A stretch of 64,000 nt of DNA from Cellulophaga lytica DSM 7489 (GTDB taxonomy: Bacteria > Bacteroidota > Bacteroidia > Flavobacteriales > Flavobacteriaceae): positions 2,712,501 to 2,776,500 of the forward strand of contig NC_015167.1 in NCBI RefSeq assembly GCF_000190595.1, read 5' to 3'. The position numbers and the translations under genes were made by a program. The stretch's first letter is position 1; each line of letters begins with the position of its first letter. The notes below the pieces were generated by a model, which saw only the letters and a program-made list of their open reading frames with translations, was not told the DNA's origin and made no database searches. Below, in pieces: positions 44,951 to 54,854 of this stretch.

Positions 44951-45904
44951 TTAAAAGAATCTTGGAGTTAGTGCGTTTCTAAATTTAGATTTAAAATCGT
45001 ATCTAAGAAAAACCTCAAAAGAGCCATCGTTAAAAGTAGTGCCTCCAAGGGCAGTAGTTTCTTTGTCATAGGCTAAACCTACCATTAATCTTTGTGTGGC
45101 TTGTATGCCAATAAGAGCACTTAAAGCGGCATCCCATCTGTAAGCAACACCCATAGAAAATTTGTCTTTGTATAAAAACGTAGTAGAAACATCTACTTGT
45201 AGCGGAGCGCCATAAGTTGTTTTTAATAGGGTAGCGGGTTTCATTTTTAAATCGCTATTTAAATTAAAAACATAACCTGTAATTAAATACCAGTTTACTT
45301 GTTCTTCTGCAATGTATGATGTGCTTGTAGACGACTCATCAAAATGTTTTGTTTCTAAAAAATTAGGAATAGATAAACCCGCATAAAATTTATCTTCGTG
45401 GTAATAAATACCAGCGCCAAAATTTGGAGAAAATTGTTTGTCTACGCCATTATCTGGTGTGACAACTGTAGGGTTATTAGCTCTTAATTTATTGTGATCT
45501 ATATTTAAAAAATGACCACCAGCTTTTAATCCAAATGAAACTTTCCCTTTTTCTGATGCTTTTATTGTATAGGAATATAAGGCATCTATATAGGTGTCTT
45601 GGTTAGTACCATTACCAATTTCATCATTAATAACAGAAATTCCTAAACCAGATTTTGCAGAAACAGGAGCGTGAATGTTAAATGTTTGTGTAACAGGAGC
45701 ACCATCTAAACCAACCCATTGTGAACGGTGTAATGCAGCAATACTTAATGCACCTCTAGAACCAGCATAAGCTGGGTTTATAGAAATTGTATTGTACATA
45801 TACTGCGTATATTGCGCATCTTGCTGTGCAATTGCGCCTATAGTAAGTAACAGTACACCAATTAGGCTGCATACGTGTTTTTTATGTTTATATATTGATA
45901 TCAT
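44951..45904 (-). CDS. PorP/SprF family type IX secretion membrane protein
   Basis: A 317-aa outer-membrane protein with signal peptide (LIGVLLLTIGAIAQQDAQYTQYMYN). The sequence DAQYTQYMYNTISINPAYAGSRGALSIAALHRSQWVGLDGAP is the family signature, and the rest is an amphipathic beta-barrel ending in a Phe (ALTPRFF). In Flavobacterium johnsoniae SprF is needed for surface localisation of SprB, and type B T9SS substrates usually have an adjacent PorP/SprF partner. Here the partner is the 2784-aa protein immediately upstream (9 bp). Confidence 0.94.
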   Translation of the reverse strand: MISIYKHKKHVCSLIGVLLLTIGAIAQQDAQYTQYMYNTISINPAYAGSRGALSIAALHRSQWVGLDGAPVTQTFNIHAPVSAKSGLGISVINDEIGNGTNQDTYIDALYSYTIKASEKGKVSFGLKAGGHFLNIDHNKLRANNPTVVTPDNGVDKQFSPNFGAGIYYHEDKFYAGLSIPNFLETKHFDESSTSTSYIAEEQVNWYLITGYVFNLNSDLKMKPATLLKTTYGAPLQVDVSTTFLYKDKFSMGVAYRWDAALSALIGIQATQRLMVGLAYDKETTALGGTTFNDGSFEVFLRYDFKSKFRNALTPRFF

Positions 45905-45913
45905 TTTTTACAA

Positions 45914-48900
45914 TTAATTAAGGTATAAGTAGCCATTTTTAGTTTTAGGGTCTCCTTTTTTCACATAGTTAATGATGTAATAATACACACCAGCAGGTAA
46001 TGTACTACTAGATTTAACTACGGCTCTACCATTAGAAATACCCGTAAATGCTCTTGAGGCATTGTCATAAGATTTTGTGCTATATACTTTTACACCCCAT
46101 CTGTTAAATATTTCTACAGTATTATCAGGAAAAGCTTCTATGTTTACTATAACAAACGTGCCGTCTGTAGTACCAGGTGTAATATTTTCATTTTGTATTT
46201 CTATATCACAAGCAACACCTAAAGGAGGTGTACCACCAACCGAGTCACAAGCATCTAATGGGTCTGTGTTATCTGTAACTTCTTGTCCATCTAAAATTCC
46301 GTCTTTATCTGTATCAGGATCTTCAGGATCTGTGCCAATTGCATTTTCTTCTGCATTAGTTAAGCCGTCAGCATCACAGTCAGACGTACCTAAAGGTGTT
46401 CCGTTAAGAGAATCACAGTCATCCAAAGGATTGGTGTTATCTGCAACCTCTTGTCCGTCTGTAACACCATCATCATCTGTATCTGCGTCATTAGGGTCTG
46501 TGCCAAGTGCAGCTTCATCTTCATTAGTTAACCCATCATTATCAAAATCATCTGTAATAAAAATAACAGCTGTATTTGTATTACCTGCTGCATCAGAAAC
46601 AGTAATATCTAATGTACTAGGAAAACCTAAACTAGGTAAAGTACCACTAATTGGAGTAGCCGTGTTTGTATCTAAACTAAAGTTACCTGCAGCATCTGTT
46701 GTAACTGTATAAGTAACTTCTGGTGTACCGTCAGCATCAACATCAATAGCAATAGTTAAAGTTTCATTTGCACTACCAGTACCAGTAATAACAGGAGTAA
46801 GGTTATCTGTTATTTCATCGTTTACAATAGGAGCTACGGTATCTATAACAATAGGGTATGCTGCAGAAGAAAAACTAATGTTGCCAAAAGCATCACTTGC
46901 TACTGCAGTAATATCATAGTTTCCATCTGGTAAAATAGTTGCACTGTGGTCTAAAGTCCAATTACCTGTAGCATTAGCAGTTGTAGTACCTATTATTACA
47001 CCATCAATATAAATATCTATAATTCTATTTGGTTCAGATGTTCCAAAAATGGATAGTGTATTGTCAGATGTAATTGCATCATCAGGAATATTTGTATCAA
47101 TACTACTGCTACTAATAACAGGTGTAGCAATAGTTGCAGTTTCTACATTGTATAGTTTAGTAGCAGCAACTGTATTGTTATTGCCTGCAGAGTCTGTAGT
47201 AGTTAAATTAGCATCTATAGTAGTATCTGCATCTAAAGCTAAATTATTTCCAGACACTATTATACTAAACGTTCCGGTATTACTAACAGTACCTGTTGTA
47301 GAAACACCGTTTATTAATAATGTAACCGTATCTCCGGTATTAAATTCTCCTGTAGCAGAACCTGTAATTGTTATATTTTGAGAAGCTTCAATAGCATTAA
47401 TGGTATTATCAGTAGTTACATCATCAATAATAATTGTTGGTGTAGGAGCTGTAATATCTAAAGCATATATTTTTGTTGCATTAATTGTATTACTATTACC
47501 AACACTATCTGTGGTAACCAAGCTAGCGTTTATTGTTACATCTGCATCTGCAAGAAGATCTCCACCACTAACGGTAATGCTAAAAATACCAGAAGCATTA
47601 ACAGTACCTGTTGTAGAGACACCGTTTATTAATAGTGTAACTGTATCTCCGTTATTAAATTCTCCTGTAGCAGTACCTGTAATAGTTATGTTTGATGTTG
47701 ATTCTGCGGTATTTATAATATTATCTGCAGTAACATCATTAATTGTTAGCGTAGGTGTAGGAGCAGTAACATCTACATTATATGTTTTGTTTGTTGTTCC
47801 AGTACCTGTGTTTCCTGCTGTGTTTGTTGTACTAACACTACCATTTACAGTTAGGTCTGCATCTGCAGTAAGCTCTGTCCCCGGAATAGGCATACTAAAG
47901 TTGCCTAAAGCATCTATTGCATTGGTGTATGATATGCCGTTTACTACTAAAGTAACCACATCACCAGTTAAAAAGTCGCCACTAATATTACCAATTACTG
48001 TTATTGTGGTTGTAGCTTCAGTAGTATTAATAGTATTGTCTGCCGTAATATTGTTAATTGTAATAACAGGCATAGGCAAAGTAGTATCTACATTATAAAT
48101 TTTACTGTTTGTAGCAGTACCAACATTACCAGCCATGTCTAAGGTATTTACCACGCCATTTATAGTGAAATCTGCATCTGCAGCAAGATCACTACCACTA
48201 ACAGGAATGCTAAAATTACCAGAAGCATCTACACCATTAAAATATGAATTTCCATTTATAGTAATAGTCACAAGATCTCCAATATTAAAATCGCCACCAA
48301 CAGTACCTGTAATAGTTATAGTTGATGCTGCCTCATTGGCATTTACTACATTGTCTGCAGTAACATCATTTATTGTTAGTGTAGGTGTAGGAGCTGTAAC
48401 ATCTACATTATATGTTTTAGTTGCATTTACGGTATTACCATTTCCAGAGCTATCTGTAGTTGTAATTGATGCATCTATTGTTGTGTCTGTATCTGCAGCA
48501 AGATTACTACCGTTAACAGAAATACTAAAATTACCAGAGGCATCTACAGTTCCAGTACTTGAAACACCATTACTAACAAGAGTAACGGTATCACCAGTGT
48601 TAAATTCGCCACTAACAGTACCTGTAATGGTTATGTTTGATGCTGCTTCTGTGGCATTTATAGTATTATCTGCAGTAACATCATTTATTGTTAGTGTAGG
48701 TGTAGGAGCAGTAACATCTACATTATATGTTTTAGTTGCATTTATGGTATTTGTATTACCAGAATTATCTGTAGTTATAATTGAAGCATTTATAGTTGTA
48801 TCTGAATCTACAGCAAGATCACTACCATTAACAGGAATACTATAGTTGCCAGAAGCATCTACACTTCCAGTGCTTGAAACACCATTAATAACAAGGGTTA

Positions 48901-51900
48901 CATTGTCTCCAGTATTAAATTCTCCTGTAACAGTACCCGTAAGAGTTATGGTTGATGTTGATTCTGTTGTGTTTATAATATTATCTGCAGTAACATCATT
49001 TATTGTTAGTGTAGGTGTAGGAGCAGTAACATCTACACTATAAGTTTTAGTTGTATTTACTGTGTTTGTGTTTCCAGAATTGTCTGTAGTTGTAATTGAT
49101 GCATCTATTGTTGTATCTGCATCATCTGCTAAGTTGCTACCACTAACAGGTATACTAAAGTTACCAGAGGCATCTACATTTCCTGTACTAGAAATACCAT
49201 TGATAAGAAGAGTTACACTGTCTCCAGTATTAAATTCTCCTGTAACAGTACCTGTAATAGTTATGCTACCCGCAGCCTCTGCTGAGTTTACGGTATTATC
49301 TGCAGTAACATCATTAATTGTTAGCGTAGGCGTAGGCGCAGTAACATCTACATTATAAGTTTTAATTGCTGTAGCTGTTCCTATATTACCTGCAGTATCT
49401 GTTGTACTAACACTACCATTTATGGTTGTATCTGTATCAGTAGCAAGATCACTACCGTTAACAGAAATACTAAAGTTACCAGTAGCATTTGTAGTTCCAG
49501 TGCTTGTAACACCATTAATTACCAGAGTAACCGTATCACCTGTATTAAAATCACCACCAACAGAACCTGTAATAGTTACGGTTGATGCTGCCTCAGTGGT
49601 ATTAACTACATTATCTGCAGTAACGTCATTTATTGCTAGTGTAGGTATTGGTAGTGTAGTATCTATCGTTGCAGAATCGCTTCCGTTTGTACTTGTATTT
49701 CCTGCAGCATCAGTGATTGATGCTGTAACAGTAATGGTATTACCTTCACCCGGACTAACAAAACTAGTAGTTACAGTACCATTACCAATATCTGTAGCAG
49801 TTAAAGTTTGATTGGTACCGTTTATAGTTAAAATATAGTTCTCTACAGCTTCAGCAGGTAAAGTAATGGTAACATCAATATCACCCACCAATTCTGTACT
49901 GTTTATAATAGCGTCGTTATTAATATCTTCACTAATTACAACAACAGGAGCAGAAGTAGCAGCAGTGTCAATTACAGCAGAATCGCTTCCGTTTGTGCTT
50001 GTGTTTCCTGAGGCATCAGTAATTGATGCTGTAACAGTAATGGTATTACCTTCACCCGGACTAACAAAACTAGTAGTTACAGTACCAGTACTAATATCTG
50101 TAGCAGTTAAAGTCTGATTAGTTCCGTTTATGGTTAAAATATCGTTTTCTACAGCTTCAGCAGGTAAAGTAATGGTAACATCAATATTACTAGAAAGCTC
50201 AGAATTACTTATGATTCCATCATTATTAATATCTTCAGTAATTACAACCGTAGGAGCAGAAGTAGCAATAGTTTCAATTGTAGCAGAATCGCTTCCGTTT
50301 GTGCTTGTGTTTCCTGCAGCATCAGTGATTGATGCAGTAACAGTAATGGTATTACCTTCTCCCGGACTAGCAAAACTTGTAGTTACAGTACCAGCAGTAA
50401 TGTCGCCCGCAGTTAAAGTTTGATTGGTACCGTTTATAGTTAAAATATCATTTTCTACAGCTTCAGTAGGTAAAGTAATGATAACATCAATATCACCCAC
50501 CAATTCTGTGCTGTTTATAATAGCGTCGTTATTAATATCTTCACTAATTACAACTGCAGGAGCAGAAGTAGCAGCAGTGTCAATTACAGCAGAATCGCTT
50601 CCGTTTGTGCTTGTGTTTCCTGAGGCATCAGTAATTGATGCTGTAACAGTAATGGTATTACCTTCACCCGGACTAACAAAACTAGTAGTTACAGTACCAG
50701 TACTAATATCTGTAGCAGTTAAAGTCTGATTAGTTCCGTTTATGGTTAAAATATCGTTTTCTACAGCTTCAGCAGGTAAAGTAATGGTAACATCAATATT
50801 ACTAGAAAGCTCAGAATTACTTATGATTCCATCATTATTAATATCTTCAGTAATTACAACCGTAGGAGCAGAAGTAGCAATAGTTTCTATGGTTGCAGAA
50901 TCGCTTCCGTTTGTACTTGTATTTCCTGCTGTATCAGTTATTGATGCAGTAACAGTAATGGTATTACCTTCACCCGGACTAGCAAAACTAGTTGTAACTG
51001 TACCAGCAGTAATGTCGGCTGCAGTTAAAGTCTGATTAGTCCCATTTACGGTTAAAATATCGTTTTCTACAGCTTCAGCAGGTAAAGTAATGGCAACATC
51101 AATATCACCTACCAATTCTGTACTGTTTATAATAGCGTCGTTATTGGTGTCTTCAGTAATTACAACTACAGGAGCAGAAGTTGAGGTAGTATTTACTGTA
51201 GCAGAATCACTAGCTTCTGGACTCGTGTTTCCTGAGGCATCAGTAATTGATGCTGTAACAGTAATGGTGTTATCTTCACCCGGACTAACAAAACTAGTAG
51301 TTACAGTACCATTACTAATATCTGTAGCAGTTAAAGTCTGATTAGTTCCGTTTATGGTTAAAATATCGTTCTCTACAGCTTCAGCAGGTAAAGTAATGGT
51401 AACATCAATATCACCCACCAATTCTGTACTGTTTATAATAGCGTCGTTGTTAATATCCTCAGTAATTACAACCGTAGGAGCAGAAGTAGCAACAGTTTCT
51501 ATGGTAGCAGAATCGCTTCCGTTTGTACTTGTATTTCCTGCTGTATCAGTTATTGATGCAGTAACAGTAATGGTATTACCTTCACCCGGACTAGCAAAAC
51601 TAGCAGTTACAGTACCAGCAGTAATATCTGTAGCAGTTAAAGTCTGATTAGTCCCATTTACGGTTAAAATATCGTTCTCTACAGCTTCAGCAGGTAAAGT
51701 AATGGTAACATTAATATCACCCACCAATTCTGTACTGTTTATAATAGCGTCGTTATTAATATCTTCAGTAATTACAACTACAGGAGCAGAAGTAGCAGCA
51801 GTGTTAACCAAAACCGAATCTGAACTAGGATTACTTGTATTACCTACGGGATCTGTAATAGTAGCTGTTACAGTTAAAGAACCATCTTCTGCTGGAGGAG

Positions 51901-54268
51901 TAAATGTTAGAAGAACTTCTCCGTTTGCAATATCTGTAGCGGTTAATGTTTGGTTTGTACCGTTTACAGTTAAAATATCATTCTCTGCAGCATTTGCTGG
52001 TAATGTAATGGTTACATTAACATCTCCAACTAACTCGCTTGTATTTAAAAAACCATCATTATTAATATCTTCAGTAATAACAACAATTGGAGCATCTGGT
52101 GGTGTATCATCAAAAATAATTGTAGCGCTACTAGAAGTAAGAGTGGCACAAGAAAAGGTTTCATCATTAATAATAACCTGATATAAAAAGCCATCATAAC
52201 TAGCTGTAATTCCAGTTAGTGTAAGTGTGTTAGTTGTGCTGCCTGTATAAATATCTACAGTGTTGGCATCATTTATATCTACAAAACCATTACCATCTAA
52301 ACGGTTTACTTGCCATTGATAAGTTAAAGCTTCGCCAGTTGCTGTAACTACAAAAGTTTCTGGGTTTGTGCCATTGGTTAAAATATCTTGAGGTTGGTTT
52401 GCAGTATTAGTTATTGCTGGTGCTTGTCCTATCTGTTGAAAGTCAAAGTCAGTATTTCCAGAACCACTATCTGCATTCTTAGGAGTAGTATAACCATCTA
52501 TAACCATACTAGCAGTTACAGTACCGTTTGTAGCATTTACAGTTGTGGGTAAGCCTCCTAAAATACCGTCATTGTTTTGGTCTGTAAACCCAGCTTCTAA
52601 AACATCATTACAACCATCGCCATCTGCATCTAGCTCTAAATAATCTGGTGTTCCGTTTGGTGTTGCCTCAGAATCTGCTAAAGTATAATCTACAGTGCCA
52701 TTATTAACACCGCTACTAGTTTGTAAGGCATCAAAAATACCATCTTCACTAACAGCAGTACCTAAAATACCATTGGTATGAGGTTGGTTATGTCCGGCTT
52801 CAATAACATCAAAAATACCATCGTTATCAGAATCTAAATCCAATAAATCTGGCACACCATCAATATCAGAATCTCTGTCTTTACAAGCAAATAATATAAG
52901 TTCTATCTCATCTTCTACACCTGTGGAAGAAGTTTGTACCAATTGCAATGTAAAAGTAGATACTCTTTGGTTAATTTGTAATGTTCCTGCGGCAGAACCA
53001 TCGCTATCTTTTAATGAGCTTTCAGGGTCATAACCATCTGATGGTAAACCCGTACCTCCATCTTTTACTGTAGTTACAGTAGAAACAAAGTCGAATGTAC
53101 CGGCAAGTTCTGACCACGTTAAACCGTTTAAAAGGCTTATTTCTGCAGAGGTCTGATTATTACTAGTATCATTGCCACCAATTCTATCCAGATGAAGCCT
53201 AGGTTTATCTACAAAAACGGGGTTGTTAGTGGCATCTACAAACTCAACAGTAACTGTTACTCCGCTATCATAAGTAGCAGCAAGAGAAATATCTCCTTGT
53301 AAATCTTCAGTCCAAAAATCTACACCAGGATTTGTAAAATTACCGCTTACAAAGTTGGTAGAGTTTGTAGTTGTGACATTAGCAATAACTCCGTTGCCAT
53401 AATCAAAAGAAGCAGTTTTGCCAGCAATAGTCCAAGCACCAGATTGTACAGGAGTACAACTACCTTCATCAGTATCTAAAATACCATCATTATCATCATC
53501 TAAATCGCAACTATTATTTACACCGTCACCATCTGTGTCGTTCTCTGTAGGTGTGCCAACTATAGCTCCAGAAGTACAAGGATTTATCACTAAGTTAGAA
53601 AAGGCAAATTCTACTTCGTCTCTGTTTGGAGCATTATTGGTTAATGGTGTTGAGTTCCTTTCTAGAAGTGTATTTAAATTTATAGTGTTTATTAAGTTTG
53701 TTATTTGTAGACTACCTCCTGCGGTATTAGCACATTCACCAGTGCCTCCTAATATTTCAAATAAATTTTCTCCCTTAAAAAAAACAGAATCACTATCTAA
53801 TCTATCAGTAGCGCTTAGTTCATCCCAAGTGTATCCGTCCTGTAAATAAAATGTACCAGTAGTATTAGATCCTAATACCCCTGTTGCTCCAACTTTATCA
53901 ACGTGTAAGATAGGGTTTTGTATGTCTGCTAATGCATTTGTTCTGGTGTCATAGAACTCAAAAGAAATTGTCCCATTACTACCATTAACTTCTAAAGCTA
54001 GAGATGGTGTCCCTGTAATAGTTGGGTCACTAAAAGCATCAGGAGAGCACAACATTGTATCTCCGCCTAAAATATCTACATAACCAGTAACGGTAACTTC
54101 AATTCGTACTAAACCGTCAGAACTTACAGATGTCCATTTTCCCCCACCAGCATCTGACCATACGCCAGAGGTTTGAGCAAAAAATAGTTGAGTAAAAAAT
54201 ATAAAAGCTATAAGAGTAATTAATTTTACTCTGTTTATATGAAAGAATTTTGTATTCAATTTTATCAT
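45914..54268 (-). CDS. Giant repeat surface adhesin with T9SS type B C-terminal domain (SprB-like context)
   Basis: A 2784-aa secreted protein. The signal peptide is at about 15-31 (LITLIAFIFFTQLFFAQ). A Cys-containing N-terminal region (about 32-720) carries thrombospondin type-3-like Asp-rich segments (DTDGDGVNNSCDLDDDNDGILDTDEG). Then come 8 tandem units of 102 aa (ITEDINNDAIINSTELVGD type), 8 of 105 aa (APTPTLTINDVTADN type), further Ig-like domains and more Asp-rich calcium-binding-type repeats (DFDNDGLTNEDEAALGTDPNDADTDDDGV). The C-terminus (VEIFNRWGVKVYSTKSYDN ... GVYYYIINY ... GYLYLN) is the gliding-motility-associated type B sorting domain. Adhesion or gliding is inferred. It is first in the operon with PorP/SprF and the OmpA protein. 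Confidence 0.92.
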   Translation of the reverse strand: MIKLNTKFFHINRVKLITLIAFIFFTQLFFAQTSGVWSDAGGGKWTSVSSDGLVRIEVTVTGYVDILGGDTMLCSPDAFSDPTITGTPSLALEVNGSNGTISFEFYDTRTNALADIQNPILHVDKVGATGVLGSNTTGTFYLQDGYTWDELSATDRLDSDSVFFKGENLFEILGGTGECANTAGGSLQITNLINTINLNTLLERNSTPLTNNAPNRDEVEFAFSNLVINPCTSGAIVGTPTENDTDGDGVNNSCDLDDDNDGILDTDEGSCTPVQSGAWTIAGKTASFDYGNGVIANVTTTNSTNFVSGNFTNPGVDFWTEDLQGDISLAATYDSGVTVTVEFVDATNNPVFVDKPRLHLDRIGGNDTSNNQTSAEISLLNGLTWSELAGTFDFVSTVTTVKDGGTGLPSDGYDPESSLKDSDGSAAGTLQINQRVSTFTLQLVQTSSTGVEDEIELILFACKDRDSDIDGVPDLLDLDSDNDGIFDVIEAGHNQPHTNGILGTAVSEDGIFDALQTSSGVNNGTVDYTLADSEATPNGTPDYLELDADGDGCNDVLEAGFTDQNNDGILGGLPTTVNATNGTVTASMVIDGYTTPKNADSGSGNTDFDFQQIGQAPAITNTANQPQDILTNGTNPETFVVTATGEALTYQWQVNRLDGNGFVDINDANTVDIYTGSTTNTLTLTGITASYDGFLYQVIINDETFSCATLTSSSATIIFDDTPPDAPIVVITEDINNDGFLNTSELVGDVNVTITLPANAAENDILTVNGTNQTLTATDIANGEVLLTFTPPAEDGSLTVTATITDPVGNTSNPSSDSVLVNTAATSAPVVVITEDINNDAIINSTELVGDINVTITLPAEAVENDILTVNGTNQTLTATDITAGTVTASFASPGEGNTITVTASITDTAGNTSTNGSDSATIETVATSAPTVVITEDINNDAIINSTELVGDIDVTITLPAEAVENDILTINGTNQTLTATDISNGTVTTSFVSPGEDNTITVTASITDASGNTSPEASDSATVNTTSTSAPVVVITEDTNNDAIINSTELVGDIDVAITLPAEAVENDILTVNGTNQTLTAADITAGTVTTSFASPGEGNTITVTASITDTAGNTSTNGSDSATIETIATSAPTVVITEDINNDGIISNSELSSNIDVTITLPAEAVENDILTINGTNQTLTATDISTGTVTTSFVSPGEGNTITVTASITDASGNTSTNGSDSAVIDTAATSAPAVVISEDINNDAIINSTELVGDIDVIITLPTEAVENDILTINGTNQTLTAGDITAGTVTTSFASPGEGNTITVTASITDAAGNTSTNGSDSATIETIATSAPTVVITEDINNDGIISNSELSSNIDVTITLPAEAVENDILTINGTNQTLTATDISTGTVTTSFVSPGEGNTITVTASITDASGNTSTNGSDSAVIDTAATSAPVVVISEDINNDAIINSTELVGDIDVTITLPAEAVENYILTINGTNQTLTATDIGNGTVTTSFVSPGEGNTITVTASITDAAGNTSTNGSDSATIDTTLPIPTLAINDVTADNVVNTTEAASTVTITGSVGGDFNTGDTVTLVINGVTSTGTTNATGNFSISVNGSDLATDTDTTINGSVSTTDTAGNIGTATAIKTYNVDVTAPTPTLTINDVTADNTVNSAEAAGSITITGTVTGEFNTGDSVTLLINGISSTGNVDASGNFSIPVSGSNLADDADTTIDASITTTDNSGNTNTVNTTKTYSVDVTAPTPTLTINDVTADNIINTTESTSTITLTGTVTGEFNTGDNVTLVINGVSSTGSVDASGNYSIPVNGSDLAVDSDTTINASIITTDNSGNTNTINATKTYNVDVTAPTPTLTINDVTADNTINATEAASNITITGTVSGEFNTGDTVTLVSNGVSSTGTVDASGNFSISVNGSNLAADTDTTIDASITTTDSSGNGNTVNATKTYNVDVTAPTPTLTINDVTADNVVNANEAASTITITGTVGGDFNIGDLVTITINGNSYFNGVDASGNFSIPVSGSDLAADADFTINGVVNTLDMAGNVGTATNSKIYNVDTTLPMPVITINNITADNTINTTEATTTITVIGNISGDFLTGDVVTLVVNGISYTNAIDALGNFSMPIPGTELTADADLTVNGSVSTTNTAGNTGTGTTNKTYNVDVTAPTPTLTINDVTADNIINTAESTSNITITGTATGEFNNGDTVTLLINGVSTTGTVNASGIFSITVSGGDLLADADVTINASLVTTDSVGNSNTINATKIYALDITAPTPTIIIDDVTTDNTINAIEASQNITITGSATGEFNTGDTVTLLINGVSTTGTVSNTGTFSIIVSGNNLALDADTTIDANLTTTDSAGNNNTVAATKLYNVETATIATPVISSSSIDTNIPDDAITSDNTLSIFGTSEPNRIIDIYIDGVIIGTTTANATGNWTLDHSATILPDGNYDITAVASDAFGNISFSSAAYPIVIDTVAPIVNDEITDNLTPVITGTGSANETLTIAIDVDADGTPEVTYTVTTDAAGNFSLDTNTATPISGTLPSLGFPSTLDITVSDAAGNTNTAVIFITDDFDNDGLTNEDEAALGTDPNDADTDDDGVTDGQEVADNTNPLDDCDSLNGTPLGTSDCDADGLTNAEENAIGTDPEDPDTDKDGILDGQEVTDNTDPLDACDSVGGTPPLGVACDIEIQNENITPGTTDGTFVIVNIEAFPDNTVEIFNRWGVKVYSTKSYDNASRAFTGISNGRAVVKSSSTLPAGVYYYIINYVKKGDPKTKNGYLYLN
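47136..49655 (-). repeat. Eight tandem 315-bp units (105-aa Ig-like repeats)
   Basis: Each unit begins APTPTLTINDVTADN (or LP variants) and ends with KTYNVDVT. Boundaries were placed from the translated protein. The units are diverged from one another at the DNA level, so this array looks older than the neighbouring 306-bp one. Confidence 0.85.
49656..52103 (-). repeat. Eight tandem 306-bp units (102-aa Ig-like repeats)
   Basis: Units of the type TSAPTVVITEDINND ... GNTSTNGSDSA. Units 5 and 7 encode identical 102-aa sequences, and the DNA 49945-50275 is identical to 50557-50887 (offset 612 bp, two units). The antisense strand stays open through the array, which creates many spurious plus-strand ORFs. 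Confidence 0.9.
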
Positions 54269-54756
54269 AAAAAAAGTTCATTTTATGAATAAGCTAATGG
54301 TTTGGTTAAAAAGTTATTCAATTTTAAAAGCTAATTTATATTGAAAAATACCGAACAGTGTATTAATGTTGTGAATACTAGGCTTTTGTATGCGTAGGCT
54401 TAATTGTAATACGTTTAAGAGCTAGAGTTTATGCTGTTTTTAATAAACAATATGAACAGTTGTTTTTTTAATGATTAACCATAAGTGTTTTTTTGATGGT
54501 TTGTTGTTTTTAAAATTAAATAGTGTAGATGAAGGTGTTTTTTTAAGTGTGTAATTTTTATAAAAAATAAAATAAAATAAAATTAACATTACATAAGTAA
54601 GGGTTTAGTAAAAATTAATCGTCTTAGTAGTATATAATGTAATATTTAAAATGAAAAAATTAAACTTTACTATTTGGTAGTAAAGTCTATTTATAACAAC
54701 ACCTTTCTTTATGCTTTGTTTTCAGTATAAATTTTGAATTAGTCAATCAATAAAAA
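54269..54756. other. AT-rich intergenic region upstream of the adhesin and aminotransferase genes
   Basis: Very AT-rich sequence that should hold the divergent promoters of the adhesin (leftward) and the aminotransferase leader (rightward). I found no exact TAnnTTTG box with a matching -33 on either strand; several near matches have a 3-nt instead of a 2-nt spacing. A 9-codon ORF at 54651-54680 (MKKLNFTIW) has nothing to support it. Confidence 0.5.
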
Positions 54757-54789
54757 ATGAAAGAATGTTGTTTAAAGGGCTATTTTTAG
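54757..54789 (+). CDS. Candidate Cys-Cys leader peptide
   Basis: A 10-codon ORF from ATG 54757 to TAG 54787-54789, reading MKECCLKGYF, with tandem TGT codons. Its last codons lie in the left arm and loop of the terminator at 54774-54805, upstream of a cysteine-desulfurase-like gene. The position resembles attenuation leaders, but with only two Cys codons it could be chance. Confidence 0.35.
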   Translation: MKECCLKGYF

Positions 54790-54805
54790 TGGGTAGCCCT
54801 TTTTT
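54774..54805 (+). terminator. Intrinsic terminator/attenuator upstream of the aminotransferase gene
   Basis: A 9-bp stem AAAGGGCTA / TAGCCCTTT with an 11-nt loop; the T6 run at 54800-54805 forms the end of the right arm and the tail. It points rightward yet no recognised rightward gene lies upstream, and it ends 49 nt before the aminotransferase start. This suits an attenuator or the end of a small RNA. Confidence 0.7.
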
Positions 54806-54854
54806 AAAATAAAAGAAGAAAATCGAACTAAAGAACGATTAAAAAGTAAATGTT

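Noticed and set aside
47136-52103. CRISPR-like or satellite repeat array
   Set aside because: The repeats are 306 or 315 bp, in frame, and encode Ig-like domains; no short direct repeats with unique spacers exist.
46077-52181. A chain of plus-strand ORFs of 65-236 aa opposite the adhesin gene
   Set aside because: They are antisense to the repeat array, have the same periodicity, are Val/Ser/Leu-rich low-complexity, and lack start signals. They arise from codon bias of the real minus-strand repeats.
54651-54680. Nine-codon ORF MKKLNFTIW
   Set aside because: No hairpin, composition bias or promoter supports it in this very AT-rich stretch.
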